A stretch of 64,000 nucleotides of DNA from Eledone cirrhosa (Eukaryota > Mollusca > Cephalopoda > Octopoda > Eledonidae), in contig OZ024743.1 in the NCBI GenBank assembly GCA_964016885.1, positions 160,643,212 through 160,707,211 of the forward strand, read 5' to 3'. A program made the position numbers and the translations under genes. Below the pieces are notes generated by a model. The model did not search any database and was not told where the DNA came from. It worked only from the letters and a program-made list of their open reading frames with translations. Shown piece after piece: positions 19,970-30,497 of the stretch (the stretch's first letter is position 1; every line of letters begins with the position of its first letter).

Positions 19970-21350
19970 TCAAATGACGGAGGGGAGGGTTCATCATCAT
20001 TCTCTACACACGAACTTTTCTTATTGTTCCTACACTTTATCCAACATGATCTTACTCAGAAAGGACAGCATAAATGTACGTGATCTTGAGTCATCATGGA
20101 AGCAGGGTCACCTACTCAGCGACCTTATATCACTAAACATATATGTGGTGGCCATCAGCGAGACCAGAATTTCTGAGGCACATGCCTTCATATCCATTTT
20201 CGGTGACTACGTGGTGTATGCATCTCCAGTTCGTCCGGGGTTTGAGGTGGGGAATGGCTGTGTTGTTTCGGAAAGGCTTGGATCTCACGATAGGGTCCAT
20301 CGCCCAGGAGGTAAGATAGTGGCGCTGGACGTGACCAGCAGAGAAGGGCTTGATTTTAGGCCAGTTGCTTTCTATGTCCTTTCCGGGGCATGACAGCTGG
20401 ATATCTTCTGGGCACCCGCTCCTTAGTGTTAGTAGGCGACTGCAACGGTATCTTCGACACACGCTGAGACTGTATGGGGCTAGCAGATATGAGATGAGTG
20501 TGTGAAGGCGTCGCATAACTGCTCAGACATTTCCAATTGTCTGACACGTACCGACTGGATTTCCCCAATGTGCCAACATGGACATGGAACAACTGCATTG
20601 GGTCTTCCAGATCATATCTAGATTGGGTATTTTGCAGGGAAGTGGATAAGACTAGCAAAAACTGTCCACAATTCAAAATAGTCGACTACACTGACAAAAC
20701 ATTCGTGATCTATATAGTTTAATTTGATAGTCTTCATAGGCAGCTGCTCGGTTACTGAAAGCTGAAGGCATCCTTTTCTGTGCACAAAGCGTACAGAGAC
20801 CGGTTTAGTTGATTAGTTAAGCGGGCTTGATGGTAGCAATGGTCAACAGCAAATGGCACTTTACCTTGAACACGGCGATTAGAGTAGAATCGATGAAATT
20901 TAGCAAAAGATTAACGAAAGTAAAACTAGACTAGAGGGAGAACTATTTAGAAAGCTAGAAGTGGGCATTAGTAAAAGCACCGCAGCAGACGTTCTCGCAG
21001 TGAATTGGCGCTCAACCAATTCTTCAATACTAAGCATGAAGTTGCGTTGCCAAATCTAATGTGCATGCTCTTTGACAGAAGGAGATAAAACCTGTTTGAT
21101 GGGCGCAAGTGGTGAAGCGCGGCGTAGCAACAGTTCTCTGACTGGGCCGGGATCAAGTGATGAATATTAGTGCTTACCTCGGTGGCCTGTAAGGCTCTTG
21201 ACCACGGAGACGGATTGTTGCATGTAACAGCTGCTGTAGATCATCAGAGTACAACTGGGGTTGGGTTGGGGTCCTTTGCCTTAGTATTTAAGGTGGCAGT
21301 GTATTTTTGTGTGGTTTTCTACAAGTGACTCTAGGAAATCTCCCCTCTTG
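19970..21350 (+). pseudogene. Tx1-like LINE fragment: endonuclease start, then 3' UTR
   Basis: The ORF2 start near 20043 ('MILLRKDSINVRDLESSWKQ') corresponds to 'MTSLRIGSISARGLGSSWRQ' at 34507. It is followed by 'VVAISETRISEA' with the endonuclease Glu, then 'DRYRLDFPNVP'-like sequence at 20540-20580 and decayed sequence to about 21180. A segment near 21290-21350 ('gtggttttctacaagtgac') resembles the Tx1 3' UTR, so the whole RT has been deleted. Many stops. Confidence 0.65.
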
Positions 21351-21354
21351 TTTG

Positions 21355-21480
21355 GGTGCCTTTCACCCCTAACGGGTCGATAAAATAAAGTACCAGTGAT
21401 GCACTGATATCGATTTAATCGACTTTCCCTTTCTCTTTATATTGCTGGCCTTGTGCTAAAAGAAGATACAATTATTGTTG
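21355..21480 (+). mobile_element. SINE, 5'-truncated
   Basis: Starts at 'tgcctttcacccctaac', keeps 'gggtcgataaaataaag' and the longer-type tail half with 'cgatttaatcgactttccc', and ends in 'atacaattattg'. Confidence 0.8.
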
Positions 21481-21494
21481 TTGTTGTGGTTGAC

Positions 21495-21497
<3 letters not shown>

Positions 21498-21526
<29 letters not shown>

Positions 21527-21555
21527 TGTTGTTTTTGTTGTTGTTGTTGTTTAGA
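21498..21555. repeat. (TAG)n / (TTG)n trinucleotide repeats
   Basis: TAG repeats followed by TTG repeats. A GA run lies at 21771-21784. Confidence 0.9.
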
Positions 21556-21789
21556 GAATAACATATTTTGACTTCGGTGATTTGAAGATGCAGAAATTGT
21601 TCAGGCAGCAGAACATGGAAGATTTAATTAATTTATTAACGATAATCTGTAAAATATTATTGAGAAGAATTATTCTCCACGACTGCCTGTCTCCCGGAAT
21701 ATTTGGAGATTCGCTACCCACTTCTTTCGTGGACAGTATAGCTTTCGATTCTTCTTCTTGTATGTGTCAGCGAGAGAGAGAGAGCTAAG

Positions 21790-22239
21790 TAAGTAGAATC
21801 GAAGAATGTGGATTCTTTTGTAATCTAATGTTTTGTTACATTCTGATTTAAAAACTAGTGAAACGTCAACTTTGCTGAGCCAATGTGGTCATTCAATGCT
21901 AGAGATAGTAGCCAAACGTCCCCTACCATCGTAAAAGAAAAGCCATTGTATAATCTAGTCATATTTGGAAAAACGTGAAATGGCTATAGTTAAGACTGCT
22001 TTTGTCTTAGGCTTGCTAGATCAGGACAGACTTGGGGCTAAACAACAACTACGGCAACCTAGCTTTACCATTACTGCAGTTTGATAATACAAATGCCAGA
22101 TTTAGATCTAAACTGAAGTTAATACAAGTAACTGTCACCCTTATCCATAAGTATCTGGTCATTTGCCAATATATGAAATCAATGAGGTAGTTAATTGTTA
22201 ACAAAGAGAGTGTATCAGCTAAAATTGCTTAGTTGCGTC
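21790..22239. other. Unassigned sequence
   Basis: No gene, RNA or recognisable element. Confidence 0.5.
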
Positions 22240-22990
22240 ACTTCACATCCTGGGTTCGAATTATGTCAATAAAGCAAATAACTAATTGGGGTTGATATAA
22301 TTGACTTTCCTTCTCTTATCTTCTGGCCTCATGCCTAAATTAGAAATCATTTTCAAATACAGCTGACATATTACTTGAAAGCTTTTAGTAAAGACCATGT
22401 GAGGTTTGATATAAAATCCCGCGAAGGACAAATTTGCCTTTCATTCATCTGGGTTCGAAAAATTAAAGTACCAGTAAAGTACTGTGGCCGATAGTACAGT
22501 CTTTCCCCTCCCCTCAAATTGCTAGCCTTATTCCTAAATTGGGAATTATTATTTGTTTAGTTAAATACATGAATATGCGTGGTTTGCAGGATCGATAAAT
22601 CACAGCCCCTGTATGTTTTGAGTTCAACCCTCCTCGGAGTCAACTTTACCTTTTCGTCCCTCATTTGATAAAATAGGTCCATTTTACTGTATGCAGTTAC
22701 GTCACGATATTTTCTGGGTTTAAATTTCATAGGATTCGACTTTGTGTTTGGTTCCTCTCATTATCGATTAAAACAAGTCCTAGTAACTCAGCTACGTTGC
22801 CTATATATTTCTGTTTCTGTCCTTAATTAGAAAAGAAGCATTGCAATCTATTTGCAGAAATCCAAAATTGTATGTGATTTGCTTTTTCACTAAATTCTAG
22901 AGGTTCAAATCCTACCAGAATTGTCGTTGTCACTGACTATTGATACATGATCAATACAAAAAGTACCACTAATGCACTGATGGGTATCAC
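22240..22990 (+). repeat. Run of about five strongly decayed SINE copies
   Basis: The phrases 'gggttcgaattatgtc', 'aaatcccgcgaaggac', 'gagttcaaccctcctcgg', 'gggtttaaatttcatagg' and 'aggttcaaatcctacc' each look like a SINE B box. Each is followed at the expected distance by 'gataaaata'-, 'agtaccagt'- or 'ctagccttattcctaaa'-like remnants, all on the plus strand. Divergence is far higher than in the other SINEs here. Confidence 0.55.
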
Positions 22991-23943
22991 TATCTTGGAT
23001 AGCTAAATTTGTGAATAAAATGATCTAAATGGCTTCAATCTCTGTAGAATGTCTATTGAATAAATCTCAGATTAGCACTAAATTAATCCTGAGATGCATT
23101 CAGAAATACTAATCCTATTTGGAAGTAATTCTTTGAAAAGAATTCTGAAATACTTTTTGATATCAATATTATAAAAACATAAATAAATGTGGTTGGGGAA
23201 TCCTTAACTCTCTTTCAAAAATCAAATATACCGAACGTTGATTTGTTAAAATTCATTTCACAGGTTACATTTTAAGTGGTTAAGTTTAATCGCAATCCTT
23301 CGCATGTTTTATGGTAAGCGAGGGTTAATATCTGAAATCGAAACGTTGGGGCTGGAATCATATTCATAGTAATCAATATGTAGATTACGTTATTGGATTA
23401 GGTTGTAAGTGGTCACATGTGAGAGATTAACAATTCATAAGAATGACAACGGTAATAATATTAATAATAATCATCCCCACCAAACCATCATCATCTTCAT
23501 CATCATTATTTCGATCAATACATATCTTCCACTTCACCATCTCCACTATCACTACCGTCAATACCATCATCTTCATTATTTCTACTTTATATTCTTTTTC
23601 TTTATCCTCCCCTTCTCCACTTTCTTATTCGGTTTTTCGTCCTTCACCTCTTCTTCACGTCCTTCATATATTCTATTTCCTATCCCCTCACATGCAATCT
23701 CCTCCTCTCACCCTCTTTCTCTTCTCTACCTTATTCTCTCCACATACTTCACTTCTCTTTCGTTCCCTCTACCTTCACCCCTTTTTCGCTCCTTTTTCTC
23801 CCTCTTCTTCACTCATCCTCCGACTCCCCCTTCACAATTTCTTTCTCTCGTCCCTCCCTTAAACTTCCCTCTCAGTAGCAGTAACACCAAGAACATTACT
23901 ATAACCGTCATCACCATAGTTTTAACAGAGATATCTCTTAATA
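22991..23943. other. Unassigned; pyrimidine-rich low-complexity block
   Basis: 23440-23870 is C/T-rich with ATC/TTC repeats that keep frames open by composition (His/Leu/Ser/Phe-rich), not by coding constraint. 22991-23440 is AT-rich with no gene. Confidence 0.6.
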
Positions 23944-24145
23944 TAATTGTTTCTGATTTAGGCACAAGACCAACAATTTTGAGAGGAGAGGAAAGTCGAT
24001 TAAATCGACCCCATTGCATTACTGGTGCTTTATTTTATCGAGCCCGTAAGGATGAAAGGCAGAGCTAACCTTGGGGGGATTTGAACTCAGAACGTAAAGG
24101 CCCGTAACTCTATGTCGCAAAGCATGGTGTCCGACGCTCTGATAT
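23944..24145 (-). mobile_element. SINE, long-tail variant
   Basis: Reads on the minus strand from the tRNA-like head to 'aatcgactttcctctcctc', the variant with an extra ~25 bp in the tail half. Confidence 0.85.
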
Positions 24146-24154
24146 CTCTTACTA

Positions 24155-24377
24155 TAATGATTTCTAGTATAGGCACAAGGCCAGTAATTTTGGGGAAGAA
24201 GAAAGTCGATTAAATCGACGCCAGTACGTTACTGGTGCTTTATTGTATCGACCCCGTAAGGATGAAAGACAAAGTTAACCTCGGCGAGATTTGAACTCAG
24301 GCCGTAAAGGGCCGTAACTCTATGCTGCAAAGCATGGTGTCCTATTCCCTACCGATACTGCCAATTTACTTCCCTTA
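24155..24377 (-). mobile_element. SINE, long-tail variant, near full length
   Basis: Same orientation and variant as its neighbour at 23944. Its right end 'gaagtaaattggcagtat' is the SINE 5' end. Confidence 0.85.
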
Positions 24378-25559
24378 TATTTCTTACTATAATGCAAGTT
24401 GTAAGAAATATAAGGGCAGTAAATTATACAACTTACAGATCTGATGGTCAATAAAGAAAGCACAAGGTGATGGCTCTGTATCTGTTAGTTCAAAATAATG
24501 TATTTCATTTATCGACTTCCGTATGAGGCTTTCTATTTTAACTGTTTGGAGAACTCTCTGACACAAAGTAAGTACCAAAGGCGGTTGACAAGTGCGCTAA
24601 TAATACAAAAGTCTGCTGTGAATATATTGACTTTCAGAGTATTAAAATTAGAAATTAATTGCTAAACACTGAATTAGAATATAATAAAAGCTAACTAATA
24701 TATCTTTATATCGCAATTAACCACACCATGTTCATGTAAACATTTTATTTGATTTAACCTATATCTGACATATATTAGGGCTGATCGTTACAAGTAATAT
24801 AACAATTAGCCCTTCTTTGTTAGATGATATAACATATTTATGGCTTTGTCAGAAGGTTAGAGTTTTTCATGGCCTCTATGACTGGCTAGAAGTTATCGCT
24901 TGACCGGCGACATGGCTCAGATGCGTACAACACAGTAAATTCCACTAAATGTATCCATGGACCAATGGTGATATTAAACCGGGCAACGAATTAAATCTAC
25001 TATCAAGATCATAAATCTATTGAGTTCTTACTGTATAAAGAAAAGTGAACTTTTACAGTCTGAAATATCAAACTTCATAAATTTCCTATTTCCGAAACAG
25101 AACTCTGCGAAGCTAGGAGACATCTCAAGTTAAATTGTGAGAAAGTGATTAGTCAAACAATTTCGAACAACATGGCCTGGAGAGGGAATAAAATTCATGT
25201 AGTCAGTTACGCTCGAGTCTCAAATAAGCGTTCCACCTCGTTTATTAATTTTTCAGATTTCTTCCACACACACCTGCTCTCATTTAAACCTCACCCACCC
25301 CGTTTATTTTGTTAATCTATTTCCGACGAAATTTTATTTTAAGTGGTAACATTCACGCGATAATTAATTTTATTATAACCATGTCCATTACGAGCTGAGG
25401 ATCCGCTAAGGTGGAACAATTGTTCTCGGAATGGTGAACTAACTGTTGTGTAACCCCTTCTACCTAACTCGTCACATGGACTGAGTGCTCTACCACTACG
25501 GATATTACCTTCCAGTGTTCTACCACTATATATATATCTAAGACGGGTAAAATTCCCGA
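24378..25559. other. Unassigned; small inverted repeat at the start
   Basis: 'ttacttcccttatatttctt' (24366-24385) is nearly complementary to 24402-24424 ('gtaagaaatataagggcagt'), duplicating the SINE 5' flank in inverse order. Beyond that I see no gene. Confidence 0.5.
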
Positions 25560-25799
25560 GATCCATGGACGAGTTCTCTCCAGCGGTCTCTGTCCCTCAT
25601 TATCGCTGCCATGTCTTGCGTCTCCAAAAGTCAGCTCAAAAGTGACACAGAGGAGACTGAGGTTAGCTGGACATGCTCACCGACATCCAGAGTTGACATT
25701 GCACTCAGTGCTCCTTTGGGAGTCGCTACATGGACACACTAGAAGAGGAAGACCAAGGTTAACGTATGTTGATGCCCTAAGGACAGACACTGGTCTGTT

Positions 25800-25841
<42 letters not shown>
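25560..25841 (+). pseudogene. RTE-like LINE, C-terminal fragment with (AT)n tail
   Basis: 25642-25800 encodes 'RRLRLAGHAHRHPE', 'VLLWESLHGH', 'RRGRPRLTYVD' and 'LRTDTGL', the C-terminal block of RTE-like elements (compare 'RLRFVGHCWRSKEE' and 'NAGRPKKTYVKQLKDDTG' near 46280-46430). It ends in an AT tract (25800-25841) that probably was its tail. Confidence 0.7.
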
Positions 25842-25844
<3 letters not shown>

Positions 25845-26044
25845 GTATTAAATTAACATTGTAAATAAAAACAACAAAGTCAAGTTACATTACCCATTCA
25901 TATAATTGTTTTACGATCGTTTCGGAGGGTCGATCATATTGACATATTGTCTGAACTATAGCAGTTATATAACTATATACTATCAGGCCACATATATAGG
26001 TTCGATGAGACCGCCTTCTTCCGAAACATTGTTTCTTCTTATCT

Positions 26045-26470
26045 TCGTACGAATGTATAACCCCCCCCCCCCCCACATACACACATAGACACAAACATGC
26101 ATACGCCCGCGCACAAGTATAGCTCGTTTTACAAAACTTTTTTTTTTTCATTTCAGGTAGACGCACTCCATCATCCTCTTTTCTAAAAAAAATAAATCAT
26201 AATCTAAACACCAGCACCAACAGTTTTCCAAGAGATGTCAACATGAATGGACCTGTTATTTTTATCTAAAGACATTTTTTTTCCTATTCCAACCCGCCCG
26301 TCCCCTTAATCTATAATATTTCTCATTCTTTCTTCTGATGAAGGACTAGCGTCCGAAACGTTAAGATCCTCTTCCTGCTATTTCAAGCGTTAACCTAATA
26401 TATTCCTTCCATATACTGCACCGATTGTGTTTACCTTTTACACACCCACCTTTTACATGTATATATAATA
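26045..26470 (+). repeat. Hammerhead-bearing repeat unit, plus copy
   Basis: Inverse of 27576-27975 along most of its length: a poly-C/CA start, 'tatagctcgttttacaaaac', 'aacaggtccattcatg' (complement form), the hammerhead core and 'atatactgcaccgattgtg'. It has no coding capacity. The size (~420 bp), the ribozyme and the lack of an ORF recall retrozymes or Penelope terminal repeats. Confidence 0.7.
26331..26366 (+). ncRNA. Hammerhead-like ribozyme, minimal
   Basis: Stem I TCTT (26331-26334) with AAGA (26363-26366). CTGATGA 26335-26341, one extra A, stem II GGAC-TAGC-GTCC, GAAA 26355-26358, then C-GTT. With only 'ACGT' left for stem III there is no loop, so it could work only as a dimer in which two 'AACGTT' palindromes pair. 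An alternative stem III with 'TTAACCTA' 30 nt downstream has one mismatch and loses stem I. Confidence 0.55.
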
Positions 26471-26591
26471 TATATATATATACATATATATATATTTATT
26501 AAAATAATTTGCTCTACGGTTCTTATATATTTGATATATATTTATCCTTATCGAGCCCTCTTTGGATTTTAGTCTTCAAATTTATTATTAT

Positions 26592-26641
<50 letters not shown>

Positions 26642-27041
26642 TAAGGAGATAAGGTGAATAAAGAAAAAGTTAAATGAATTATGAACTTAGAGGAATTAGT
26701 TAGGGTCCAAGTTTCTTTCTCTGTATTGTAATAGGAAAAAGTAAATAATAGGTTTAATACGAACACGGAAGGAGAGAAGAAAGAAGAAAATTCAAGGTAG
26801 AAAAAATATATAACGTCAACAAATATATGTTTACAAAATTTACTAATGGTAATATTAGTATATATTAAAAATAAAATTTGTATGGCCAAGAATATAAGGG
26901 AAATTCCTTTTCTTTAATCATGAACATCTCCATTCATAAACCTCATTAACTTTTAATTTCAAAATTGTTTTTAAATTATGTATTATCTTACAACGTTTTT
27001 TTTTTATTTCTCTCTGTGAGACAATGTTTCTCAGTATTAAA

Positions 27042-27121
<80 letters not shown>

Positions 27122-27367
27122 TCTCTCTCTCTCTCTTTCTCACTCATTTCTCCTCCTCGCTCATCCTTCCTTCTTATACTTCTCCTCCGTCATCCTTTCC
27201 TTATCATTATTTTTTTTTTTTTTTTTCTTTCTTCCTCTTCCTTAACTTTTCCTTCCCCCTTCCTTCTTTTTTCCCAATCTCATATATCCATCTTATTTTA
27301 TTTTTCATATGTTGATTTAACACATCACTGCTCGCAAGTCTTTTTTAAGCTTCATATCATGTCTCCC
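26471..27367. other. Unassigned, with (AT)n and (CT)n tracts
   Basis: AT repeat at 26594-26636, CT repeat at 27048-27137, poly-T near 27210-27226. No gene. Confidence 0.6.
27048..27137. repeat. (CT)n microsatellite
   Basis: Almost pure CT, about 90 bp, inside a wider pyrimidine-rich stretch. Confidence 0.95.
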
Positions 27368-27575
27368 TATTTTATCTGATGAGAACACAAATATCATCCC
27401 ATGATGATATTTGTTTTTGAAATGCGCATAATAAAATACATGGAACTCTTTTAACCATTTTTTGATTTTATATTATTTATACTCCAGTCCTATCAACTGT
27501 TGAGTGCTACTTATCCGATATTTGCATTGCTTTATTGTACTACAATAAAACTCACCTCTTACATATATATATATA
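27365..27575 (+). repeat. Hammerhead repeat unit, same family as 7147-7625
   Basis: After the ribozyme the unit runs 'aactcttttaaccat', 'actccagtcctatc', 'cttatccgatatttgcat' and 'tattgtactacaataaaact', matching the complement of 7147-7270. It ends in an AT tract. Confidence 0.8.
27368..27438 (+). ncRNA. Hammerhead ribozyme (type I), best-preserved copy
   Basis: Stem I TATTTTAT (27368-27375) pairs perfectly with ATAAAATA (27431-27438). CTGATGA 27376-27382. Stem II has 16 positions (27383-27398 with 27403-27418), 14 Watson-Crick, one G.U and one C/U mismatch, with loop CCAT. GAAA 27419-27422. Stem III is the palindrome ATGCGCAT. Triplet ATA, cleavage predicted after 27430. Nothing essential is missing. 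Confidence 0.9.
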
Positions 27576-27975
27576 TATATATGTAAAAGGCAAACAGAAA
27601 TTACAACACAATCGGTGCAGTATATGGACAGAATATATTAGGTTAACGCTTCAAATAGCAGGAAAAGGGTCTTAACGTTTCGGACGCTAGTCCTTCATCA
27701 GAAGAAAGAATGAGAAATAAGATAAATTGAGGGGACGGGCGGGTTGGAATTGGAAAAAAATGTCTTTAGATAAAAATAACAGGTCCATTCATGTTGACAT
27801 CTCTTGGAAAACTGTTGGTGCTGGCGTTTTGAGTATGATTTATTTATTTAGAAAAGTGGGTGATGGAGCGCGTCTACCTGAAATGGAAAAAAAAACGTTT
27901 TGTAAAACGAGCTATACTTGTACGCGGGCGTATGCATGTGCGTGTGTGTGTGTTATTATACGCCCGTCCGTAGCT
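27576..27975 (-). repeat. Hammerhead-bearing repeat unit, minus copy
   Basis: Reverse complement of 26045-26470, sharing 'tctttagataaaaataacag', 'ggtccattcatgttgacatc' and 'cggacgctagtccttcatca'. The two copies point towards each other, about 1.1 kb apart. Confidence 0.7.
27670..27705 (-). ncRNA. Hammerhead-like ribozyme, minimal
   Basis: Identical over its whole 36 nt to 26331-26366: TCTT/AAGA stem I (27705-27702 with 27673-27670), CTGATGA at 27701-27695, GGAC/GTCC stem II and GAAACGTT. The flanks differ by several changes, so the ribozyme part is better conserved than its surroundings. Confidence 0.55.
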
Positions 27976-28171
27976 AAGAATATATATGTAAATAGGGAGA
28001 AAAAGACGATTATTAGGAAGAAAAAAATGTTTTTGTCCTTTTATTTTTTTCTCTTTTTTCTGGGTTAGAAAATGTTTAAAACAAAATATTTTACTTTGTG
28101 TGGAGTGTTAAGGTATTAGTTAATTTATTTATTAATTAACAATAGCATTTATTTATTTATATATTTAATAA

Positions 28172-28212
28172 TTGTCTATTACCGGTTTCAGCATTTTATG
28201 CATTATCAAAGG
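28172..28212 (-). ncRNA. Decayed hammerhead
   Basis: The minus strand has stem II GCAT-AAA-ATGC, GAAAC, palindromic stem III 'ACCGGT' and the triplet GTA, but the 5' box reads TTGATAA instead of CTGATGA. Loss of the core C and of the catalytic-pocket G should abolish cleavage. Confidence 0.5.
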
Positions 28213-28485
28213 GGGGAATTTGTATTGGTATAAAATGCTGGAGAGAAGATAATGTGACTTTGAAAATATTAAGGAAATTGGAAAGAAAGAATAATATTAT
28301 TTACAAACAAGGATTTTGAAGTAAAAACAAAAAAAGATAAAAAAAAGGGGGTGATGTGGAACACGATAAGGTAATGGGAAAGAAAGAATAATATTATTTA
28401 CATGCATAGTTCTTAAGGATAAGCAGTTCAAAAGGTGTTATTATGGCAAGAGCGCTTGGTTGGTCCATGATGGCGGCAAATGGTA

Positions 28486-28488
28486 GTG

Positions 28489-28580
<92 letters not shown>
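28486..28580. repeat. (AT)n microsatellite
   Basis: About 90 bp of almost pure AT. Confidence 0.95.
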
Positions 28581-28586
<6 letters not shown>

Positions 28587-28754
28587 ATATATATAGAAAT
28601 AATAATAATAATACATTTGAAGACTAAAATCCAAAGAGAGCTCGATAATAAATATTTACTTCTGCGTTCATAAATCAATTTTTTTTAGTTTCAGAAGATC
28701 CCGTTAAGGATGAAAACAGCGATTCTTTGCTTAAATTTTAATCTATTTTAATAA

Positions 28755-28975
<221 letters not shown>

Positions 28976-28984
28976 AATGTGTCA

Positions 28985-29690
28985 GCCAAAACAGGACTGC
29001 GGGCACAAAGGAATAATTCAAACCCAAACCACAAACTACAAGTTTTTTTCGTTCGAAATAATCACCCTTGAGTCTAATGCTCTTTCCCATCCTTCTCCGT
29101 TACCCCATCCATGCAGTCGTGGATGGATTCTTCAGGGAATCTCCGCAGCTCCGTCATCATGGCCCTCGTGATAGCTTCTACGCTCGAAAAAAGGGTCGCC
29201 GTAACTCATCACCGGTAATGACTCTATCCAGCATCGGTTTCACGAAACTCCAAGATTTCCTGACACGCCTGCAAGCGTCGCTTTTTCTGGTCATTGTTTA
29301 GCAGCTTCGGTACCATCTTCGTGCAGATCTTCCGCATGTTTAAATCTTCGGTGATAATCTGCACAGCGCTATCACGGTTCATACTCAACTCACTTGCGAT
29401 CAGTCAAATATTCAGCTGACGATCACCACGCACCACCTGCTTCACATGCTCGGCGTTGTCCTCAGTCATGCTCGTTGAAGGCCTTCCGCTCCCAGTGTCA
29501 TCTTCCACTTGGTCGCCTCCCTCTTTGAACTTTTTGTATCACGCAAAAACCCACGAGTGCGACATCGTCTCATTTCCGTACTCTCGCTACATTATTACGA
29601 GTGCTTCTGACGGAGTTTTCGTCAGCCGGACAAGAAATGTCAGCCTTTGTTCGTTACTCTGTGTCCGTTGTTCGACGACATAAAACTGAG
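28985..29690 (-). pseudogene. Mariner-family transposase relic with core deleted
   Basis: Reading the minus strand from 29690: 'EQRLTFLVRLTKTPSEA', 'SHSWVFAWYKKFKEGGDQ', 'GSGRPSTSM', 'KICTKMVPKLL' (paired helix-turn-helix DNA-binding domain), then, after a frameshift, 'MLDRVITGDE' with the first catalytic Asp. The sequence then jumps to the C-terminal 'EAITRAMMTELRR' and 'HDCMDGVTEK'. The remaining DDD catalytic residues are gone, so about 130-150 codons were deleted. Internal stops add to this. Terminal inverted repeats were not found. Confidence 0.75.
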
Positions 29691-30473
29691 GAGCTGTTAA
29701 CAGAAGCACATACAATGGCTGGAGAGAGTTATTGTCGCAGTTATATATTCCTCGGATTTTTACGTCACAAGATATGAGATATAAATATTGTACGTAAGAA
29801 AATACAAACTGATAACTCAGATTGTACACTACATATTATCAATAAAGAAAATAGCAGCGGGTGGGTAATGATAGTTTCATATAAATCCGGGCTATCGACA
29901 GTTTCTGCACTACAGTCTGATCTTCACAGTTACAACTGCAACTGTTATTCACAGTAGTTATATATTATCTCCAGACATTTCACACCGGGCGCTACACTGT
30001 GTCGTCAGTGGATAATCGTCTAACCTAAAAACGGAAATGTTTGTCGATAATACATTTAAGTCTGGTCTCTGTTGCTATTAAATGTTGCATTCTCAGAGTT
30101 ACGGTGAAACGTGACGCCATGTAGAGGAAGTCATTCAAGTCACCGTTTTGAAGAAACGCGTTGGCGGAAAATTCAAAAACTGATTTCTAGCTATAGGCTA
30201 GAAAAATACAGTTAGACAAACACCACAGCAAGAAACAAAAACAGAGTTGCACAAAATATATATCAAACTAAATTAAAATTAAAAAATACGTTCAACTTAT
30301 ATTCAGATTCAAATCTGCCTGCCAGCTTGGAGAGAAAATGAACAATTTTAGTTTACGAAGCCAGCCGAAGAGCTTCCATGGAGTTGTTTACCCCCGCAAG
30401 ATTTGTACGTAAGAAAATAAAAACTTATAACTGTCCTGTCTGGATATATATATATATAAATATATATATATAT
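29691..30473. other. Unassigned; contains a hammerhead-like core
   Basis: No coding similarity. A small inverted repeat 'cacagttacaactgcaactg' precedes the ribozyme-like motif. Confidence 0.5.
29964..30013 (-). ncRNA. Hammerhead-like core, uncertain
   Basis: On the minus strand CTGACGA (30008-30002), a short stem II (three pairs CAC/GTG or ACA/TGT, depending on register), GAAA (29981-29978), stem III 'ATGTC/GAGAT' with one G/G mismatch and triplet ATA. Stem I does not pair next to the core. Confidence 0.4.
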
Positions 30474-30497
30474 ATTATTATTATTATTATTATTATT
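30474..30497. repeat. (ATT)n, sense (AAT)n tail of R4-like LINE
   Basis: The tract follows the last unique bases of the LINE on the minus strand ('gactcaaagaac'). Confidence 0.8.

Noticed and set aside
25988..26035. Hammerhead-like string 'cgatgagacc...ttccgaaac'
   Set aside because: The 5' box is TTCGATGA, not CTGANGA, and the sequence before GAAA does not pair into a stem II.
26049..26066. Poly-C run as a regulatory element
   Set aside because: Simple homopolymer at the edge of a repeat unit; nothing around it suggests a function.
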